DNA of 9,586 nucleotides, from the NCBI GenBank assembly GCA_030528965.1, contig JAUMXS010000038.1, forward strand, positions 2,074 to 11,659, written 5' to 3'. The notes below the pieces were generated by a model. That model searched no databases. It was not told where the DNA came from and was given only the letters and a program-made list of their open reading frames with translations. Made by a program: the position numbers and the translations under genes. How positions within the stretch are numbered: position 1 is the stretch's first letter; every line of letters starts with the position of its first letter. This DNA comes from Eubacteriales bacterium. Its GTDB lineage: Bacteria; Bacillota; Clostridia; Oscillospirales; Oscillospiraceae. Shown here piece after piece: positions 6,811 to 9,586 of this stretch.

Positions 6811-6893
6811 CCGCTGGAAAAGCGGCAAAAAGGATGCAATAATTATTTAGCATAAGGATGCAGGGCCTTCCGGATGCTAAGGGGATGCGCCCC
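6811..6893 (+). other. Structured non-coding stretch with three short hairpins after the permease gene
   Basis: Between the permease stop and the terminator stand three potential stems. The first is CCGCT/AGCGG (6811-6825). The second is TTAGCAT/ATGCTAA (6847-6853 with 6874-6880) enclosing AAGG/CCTT. The third is GGGG/CCCC (6881-6893). GGATGC occurs four times (6832, 6856, 6872, 6883). A weak promoter-like pair, TGGAAA (6815-6820), 17 nt, AATAAT (6838-6843), could start a transcript near 6850 that would end at the following terminator, about 90 nt long. The stretch may simply be a 3' untranslated region; no known RNA family is recognised. Confidence 0.35.
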
Positions 6894-6902
6894 ACAACGC
6901 AT

Positions 6903-6938
6903 GAAGTGTACGCCTGCGGCGTACACTTCTGCTTTTTT
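6903..6938 (+). terminator. Rho-independent terminator of the ahcY-permease operon
   Basis: Perfect 12-bp stem GAAGTGTACGCC (6903-6914) with its complement (6918-6929), loop TGC, then three bases and six T's (6933-6938). It is oriented for the plus strand only. It lies 112 nt after the permease stop and 171 nt before the next gene. Confidence 0.9.
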
Positions 6939-7109
6939 AAGGCCGGAAATGCGTTTCCCTGCGGACGATGTTGAACTTTTGCGGACAAATCGAAAAGCAG
7001 AGGGATGGCGGAATGAAGCCGCAGGATTCCACGGTTTTTTGAAGCGGCATGTGCTATCCTTTCTGCCGGGAAAGTGTGTAAATATCTCGGATTTCAGGGA
7101 GAAAATACT
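6939..7109 (+). promoter_or_regulatory. Leader region of the SLH-protein gene; promoter not clearly resolved
   Basis: The preceding terminator implies that a promoter lies here. The best candidate is an extended -10, TGCTATCCT (7052-7060 region), with a poor -35. Another possible -35, TTGAAC (6971-6976), lacks a good -10. The heptamer TGCGGAC occurs at 6960-6966 and again at 6980-6986, 20 bp apart on the same DNA face, and might be an operator. AGGGAG (7096-7101) is the ribosome site for the ATG at 7110. No gene is seen in this stretch. Confidence 0.35.
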
Positions 7110-9419
7110 ATGAACAAACTATGGAAACGATCGGTGTCGTGGGCAATAACCGCGGTACTTTTGATCCAGCTGACGGCTGCGGCGTTTGCGGCAGGACTGG
7201 GCGGGAGCGTGCTGACAGATAAACGGACGTATACGGACGGGTTTACATACGAAAAAAGCATATCTTATGCCGACGACGGGAGTCGGGTGGTGAGCTTTAC
7301 GGTCACGGCTGCGCCGACCGCTGCGGTCCGGCCCATCGTCATGGCCTGCGACACCATTTACGGCGGATTGACGATCACGCAGTGTACGGCTTATGCCGAA
7401 GCGCTGGGATATAACGTGATCGGCGGGATAAACGCCGACTTCGGGTATTGGAGCACACGTATTCCCTGCGGCGTCGTGGTGGAGGACGGGATATATAAAT
7501 CCAGTCCGGAGCAGTGCAACGCACTGGCGCTGACGGCAGACGGCGGTTTCGTCTCCATGCTGCCCGAAGTGGTGACGACACTGGAACACGACGGCGGGGA
7601 GATAACACTCACGCATTTCAACAAGACGCGCGAAGAAACGGGCGGTCTGTATCTCTACAGCGAACATTTCTCGACGGTCTCGACGCGCACGAGCGGTGAG
7701 GGCTGGGCGATCCGCCTGCGGATCCTCGAGGGGGAGATGACCCTCTCCGGCGAGGAGATGCTCCTCGAGGTCGAGGAAAAATATGAAGGGGAAGAGGCCG
7801 TTTCCATCGGGGAAGGCTGTCTGATCCTGACGGCCGCCGACGAAAGCGGGCTTGAGGACGTGTTCGGGAGCTTTGAAGAAGGCGATACGGTCCGGCTGTG
7901 GAATGTTTGCTCGGACGAGCGCCTTTCGGAGGCGGAATGGGTCACGGGCTGCGGGAACATTCTTTTGTACGACGGCGAAGTGTATGAACCGGGCGGCTGG
8001 GACAGTTCCATTGCCGGGAAAAACCCGCGCACCTGTGTGGGGATCCAGCCGGACGGTACGCTCATTTTCCGGGTCGTGGACGGACGTTCCGCCGATTCGG
8101 CGGGGGCGACCCTGATGCAGCTGGCGCAGGAATTCCGGGCGCTGGGCTGTGTGGAGGCAGTGAATCTGGACGGGGGAGGCTCCTCTGTGCTGACTCTGCG
8201 GGAACCGGGCAAGACCGGGCAGGCATTGCAGAACACGCCCTCGGACGGGGCGCTTCGGGCGGTGCCCTCTTACATTTTGTTCGTGACGGAAACGGAGTCC
8301 GACGGAACGGCCGACCGGCTGTTTCTGGAACAGGACGGCACGGTTATCCTGACCGGCTCTTCGCTGCCCCTGCGCTTTACGGCCATGGATGCGGCGCTCA
8401 TGCCTGCCGATGTCCCGGCGGACACGGCGGCGGAATCGACGACCGGGCTGGGCCGGGTGGACGAAAACGGCATGTATCGGGCGGCCGATGAGCCGGGAAC
8501 GGAGACGCTTCTGCTCGGGTCCGTGCCTGCAGTGCCTGCAGACACGGGGACGCTGCATGTGAGCGACAGGGCGGATACACTCACCGTTCTGGATACGGAA
8601 ACGGGACGGGCCCCTGCCGAACTCCTGCGCCCGGACGAGGGAGGGACGATATCCTTCTCCGTGTCGGCGAAGTATGAGGGACGACCGGTCACGATGGATC
8701 CGGAAGCCGTCACCTATACGGTCGAGGGCGATGTCGGTACGGTGGACGAAAACGGCACGTTCACAGCCTCCAATATCTGGGGTGCGGAAGGAATGGTGAC
8801 CGCGGCGGCAGCCGGACTGGCGCAGAGTTTCCGCGTCCGGGTCGGTGCGGTGTTTGACGATATCGGGAAACACTGGGCGCGGCGTTACATTGAAGCACTG
8901 CATACAGCAGGTGTGGTGAACGGCGTGACGGAGACAAGTTTTGCTCCGGACGCACCGATGAAGCGCGGAGATTTTATGCTGATGCTCCACCGTGCGGCGG
9001 GCTGCCCGGAACCGGTGGTCCCGGAACCGGAAGAAACCGACGAGCCGAAAAAAATGCCGGAGTTTGGGGATGTCCCCGAGACCGCGTATTACGCGGCGGC
9101 GGTAAAGTGGGCAGCGTCGGTCGGAATTGCTCAGGGCACGGGAGACGGACTTTTCCGTCCCGGAGATACTCTGACGCGTGAACAGGCCTTTGCCTTTGCG
9201 GTCCGTGCGCTTCCGGTTCTGGGACTGAGCGTCCCGGAGGCGGATCTGACGGTGTTGGAGGATTTCTCCGACGCCGACCGCCTGCACGGATGGTCGGAGG
9301 AAGCGGCCGCAGCGCTTGTCGGTATGGGGATCATCGAGGGGTCAGAGGGAAAACTGACTCCGCAGGTCTCCCTGACACGGTCACAGATGGCCAAAATACT
9401 TTGCCTGCTTACGGAATGA
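7110..9419 (+). CDS. Secreted phosphodiester glycosidase (NAGPA) domain protein with Ig-like segments and three SLH modules
   Basis: A 769-residue exported protein. Residues 1-28 form a signal peptide (K/R-rich start, hydrophobic core 11-25, likely cleavage after AFA). The catalytic part spans about 70-392 and has the family's marks: INADFGYW (107-114), GVVVEDG, and NLDGGGSS (352-359) followed by VPSYILFV. The prototype of this fold is the human enzyme uncovering N-acetylglucosamine from phosphodiesters; bacterial members are thought to act on wall or exopolysaccharide phosphodiesters. An acidic insert (about 165-275) makes the domain larger than usual. Two Ig-like segments with a VDENG turn follow (about 400-580). 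Three SLH modules end the protein (582-632, 652-706, 719-769), with a Pro/Glu linker between the first two, predicting anchoring to wall polymer. ATG 7110 is preferred over GTG 7074 because it begins the signal peptide and has AGGGAG 8 nt upstream. Single-gene unit; substrate unknown. Confidence 0.9.
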   Translation: MNKLWKRSVSWAITAVLLIQLTAAAFAAGLGGSVLTDKRTYTDGFTYEKSISYADDGSRVVSFTVTAAPTAAVRPIVMACDTIYGGLTITQCTAYAEALGYNVIGGINADFGYWSTRIPCGVVVEDGIYKSSPEQCNALALTADGGFVSMLPEVVTTLEHDGGEITLTHFNKTREETGGLYLYSEHFSTVSTRTSGEGWAIRLRILEGEMTLSGEEMLLEVEEKYEGEEAVSIGEGCLILTAADESGLEDVFGSFEEGDTVRLWNVCSDERLSEAEWVTGCGNILLYDGEVYEPGGWDSSIAGKNPRTCVGIQPDGTLIFRVVDGRSADSAGATLMQLAQEFRALGCVEAVNLDGGGSSVLTLREPGKTGQALQNTPSDGALRAVPSYILFVTETESDGTADRLFLEQDGTVILTGSSLPLRFTAMDAALMPADVPADTAAESTTGLGRVDENGMYRAADEPGTETLLLGSVPAVPADTGTLHVSDRADTLTVLDTETGRAPAELLRPDEGGTISFSVSAKYEGRPVTMDPEAVTYTVEGDVGTVDENGTFTASNIWGAEGMVTAAAAGLAQSFRVRVGAVFDDIGKHWARRYIEALHTAGVVNGVTETSFAPDAPMKRGDFMLMLHRAAGCPEPVVPEPEETDEPKKMPEFGDVPETAYYAAAVKWAASVGIAQGTGDGLFRPGDTLTREQAFAFAVRALPVLGLSVPEADLTVLEDFSDADRLHGWSEEAAAALVGMGIIEGSEGKLTPQVSLTRSQMAKILCLLTE

Positions 9420-9429
9420 CGGCAAACGG

Positions 9430-9477
9430 AAAAAGCCTGTCGAAAAGCCCTTCCCGGGCTTTCTCGACAGGCTTTTT
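9430..9477. terminator. Bidirectional intrinsic terminator between convergent genes
   Basis: A 14-bp outer stem (9430-9443 with 9464-9477) and a 7-bp inner stem (9444-9450 with 9456-9462) are separated by one bulged C (9463), with loop TTCCC. The outer stem begins with five A's and ends with five T's, so it reads as a GC-rich hairpin plus T-tract on both strands. It sits 10 nt after the SLH-gene stop and 13 nt after the stop of the minus-strand gene. Confidence 0.92.
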
Positions 9478-9490
9478 ATGATTTTTTGCG

Positions 9491-9586
9491 TCAGCGGGAG
9501 TTGTTGGAACCGAAAAGGCTGCTGTTATTGCCGCTTCTGCTTTTTCCGGAGTTGTTGCCGGTACCGTTACCGCTGCCGGTGCCGTT
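9491..9586 (-). CDS. C-terminal fragment of an unidentified protein with Gly/Asn/Ser-rich tail
   Basis: An open minus-strand frame enters at the right edge and stops with TGA at 9493-9491; 31 residues are visible. They are almost all Gly, Asn, Ser and Thr, with a few Lys and Arg, and end in SSLFGSNNSR. Such low-complexity tails are often disordered linkers or surface-exposed ends; no domain can be recognised. Support for it being real is the stop codon 13 nt before a terminator that also works on the minus strand. The opposite strand is also open here with an Ala/Val-rich reading, but it has no start codon or ribosome site in the window, so the minus reading is preferred. Function unknown. 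Confidence 0.6.
   Translation of the reverse strand, partial: NGTGSGNGTGNNSGKSRSGNNSSLFGSNNSR

Noticed and set aside
4379..6988. A minus-strand open frame of 869 codons antisense to ahcY and the permease gene.
   Set aside because: Its translation is rich in His, Gln and Arg with no domain or signal. It mirrors two clear genes with intact motifs, so it reflects GC-biased codon use.
7119..9287. A minus-strand open frame of 722 codons antisense to the SLH protein gene.
   Set aside because: Arg/His-rich, no recognisable domain, no ribosome site; the plus strand encodes a convincing signal peptide, enzyme domain and SLH modules.
9482..9586. A plus-strand Ala/Val-rich reading at the right edge resembling a membrane segment.
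   Set aside because: No start codon or ribosome site lies in frame, and the stretch directly follows a terminator; it is more likely the antisense of the Gly/Asn/Ser-rich tail.

Overview
The window looks like a core chromosomal segment from a moderately GC-rich Firmicute, probably class Clostridia and possibly Oscillospirales. The grounds are the conserved gene order pyrH-frr-uppS-cdsA-dxr-rseP, the strong Shine-Dalgarno sequences, an S-layer-homology (SLH) surface protein and an archaeal/Thermotoga-type S-adenosylhomocysteine hydrolase. The taxonomic call is inference from gene content; no rRNA, tRNA, CRISPR array, insertion sequence or phage gene was seen.

Left half, minus strand (4349 down to 1): a tight housekeeping operon read right to left. 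It holds UMP kinase (pyrH), ribosome recycling factor (frr), undecaprenyl diphosphate synthase (uppS), CDP-diglyceride synthase (cdsA), DXP reductoisomerase (dxr) and the first 25 codons of the site-2 protease rseP, which runs off the left edge. frr/uppS and uppS/cdsA overlap by 1 and 4 nt. Together the genes link nucleotide supply and translation to the isoprenoid (MEP) pathway, the undecaprenyl carrier lipid for the cell wall, phospholipid synthesis and membrane proteolysis. The 172-nt spacer between cdsA and dxr carries a perfect 16-bp hairpin.

Middle, plus strand (4504-6938): a divergent two-gene operon. An adenosylhomocysteinase-family enzyme is followed after 3 nt by an AEC-family permease that starts at TTG. 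A structured stretch with several hairpins follows, ending in a strong intrinsic terminator. The two divergent operons are separated by 260 nt containing good sigma-A promoter candidates for both directions and an 11-bp sequence present once at each promoter.

Right part (7110-9586): a secreted 769-residue protein with a phosphodiester glycosidase (NAGPA-type) domain, Ig-like segments and three C-terminal SLH modules, presumably displayed on the cell wall. A long bidirectional terminator separates it from the C-terminal end of a convergent minus-strand gene with a Gly/Asn/Ser-rich tail.

No clearly new multi-gene system is visible. The best leads are the substrate of the SAH-hydrolase homologue (a Lys replaces the adenine-contacting Glu of the mammalian enzyme), its coupling to an uncharacterised permease, and several unexplained inverted repeats.
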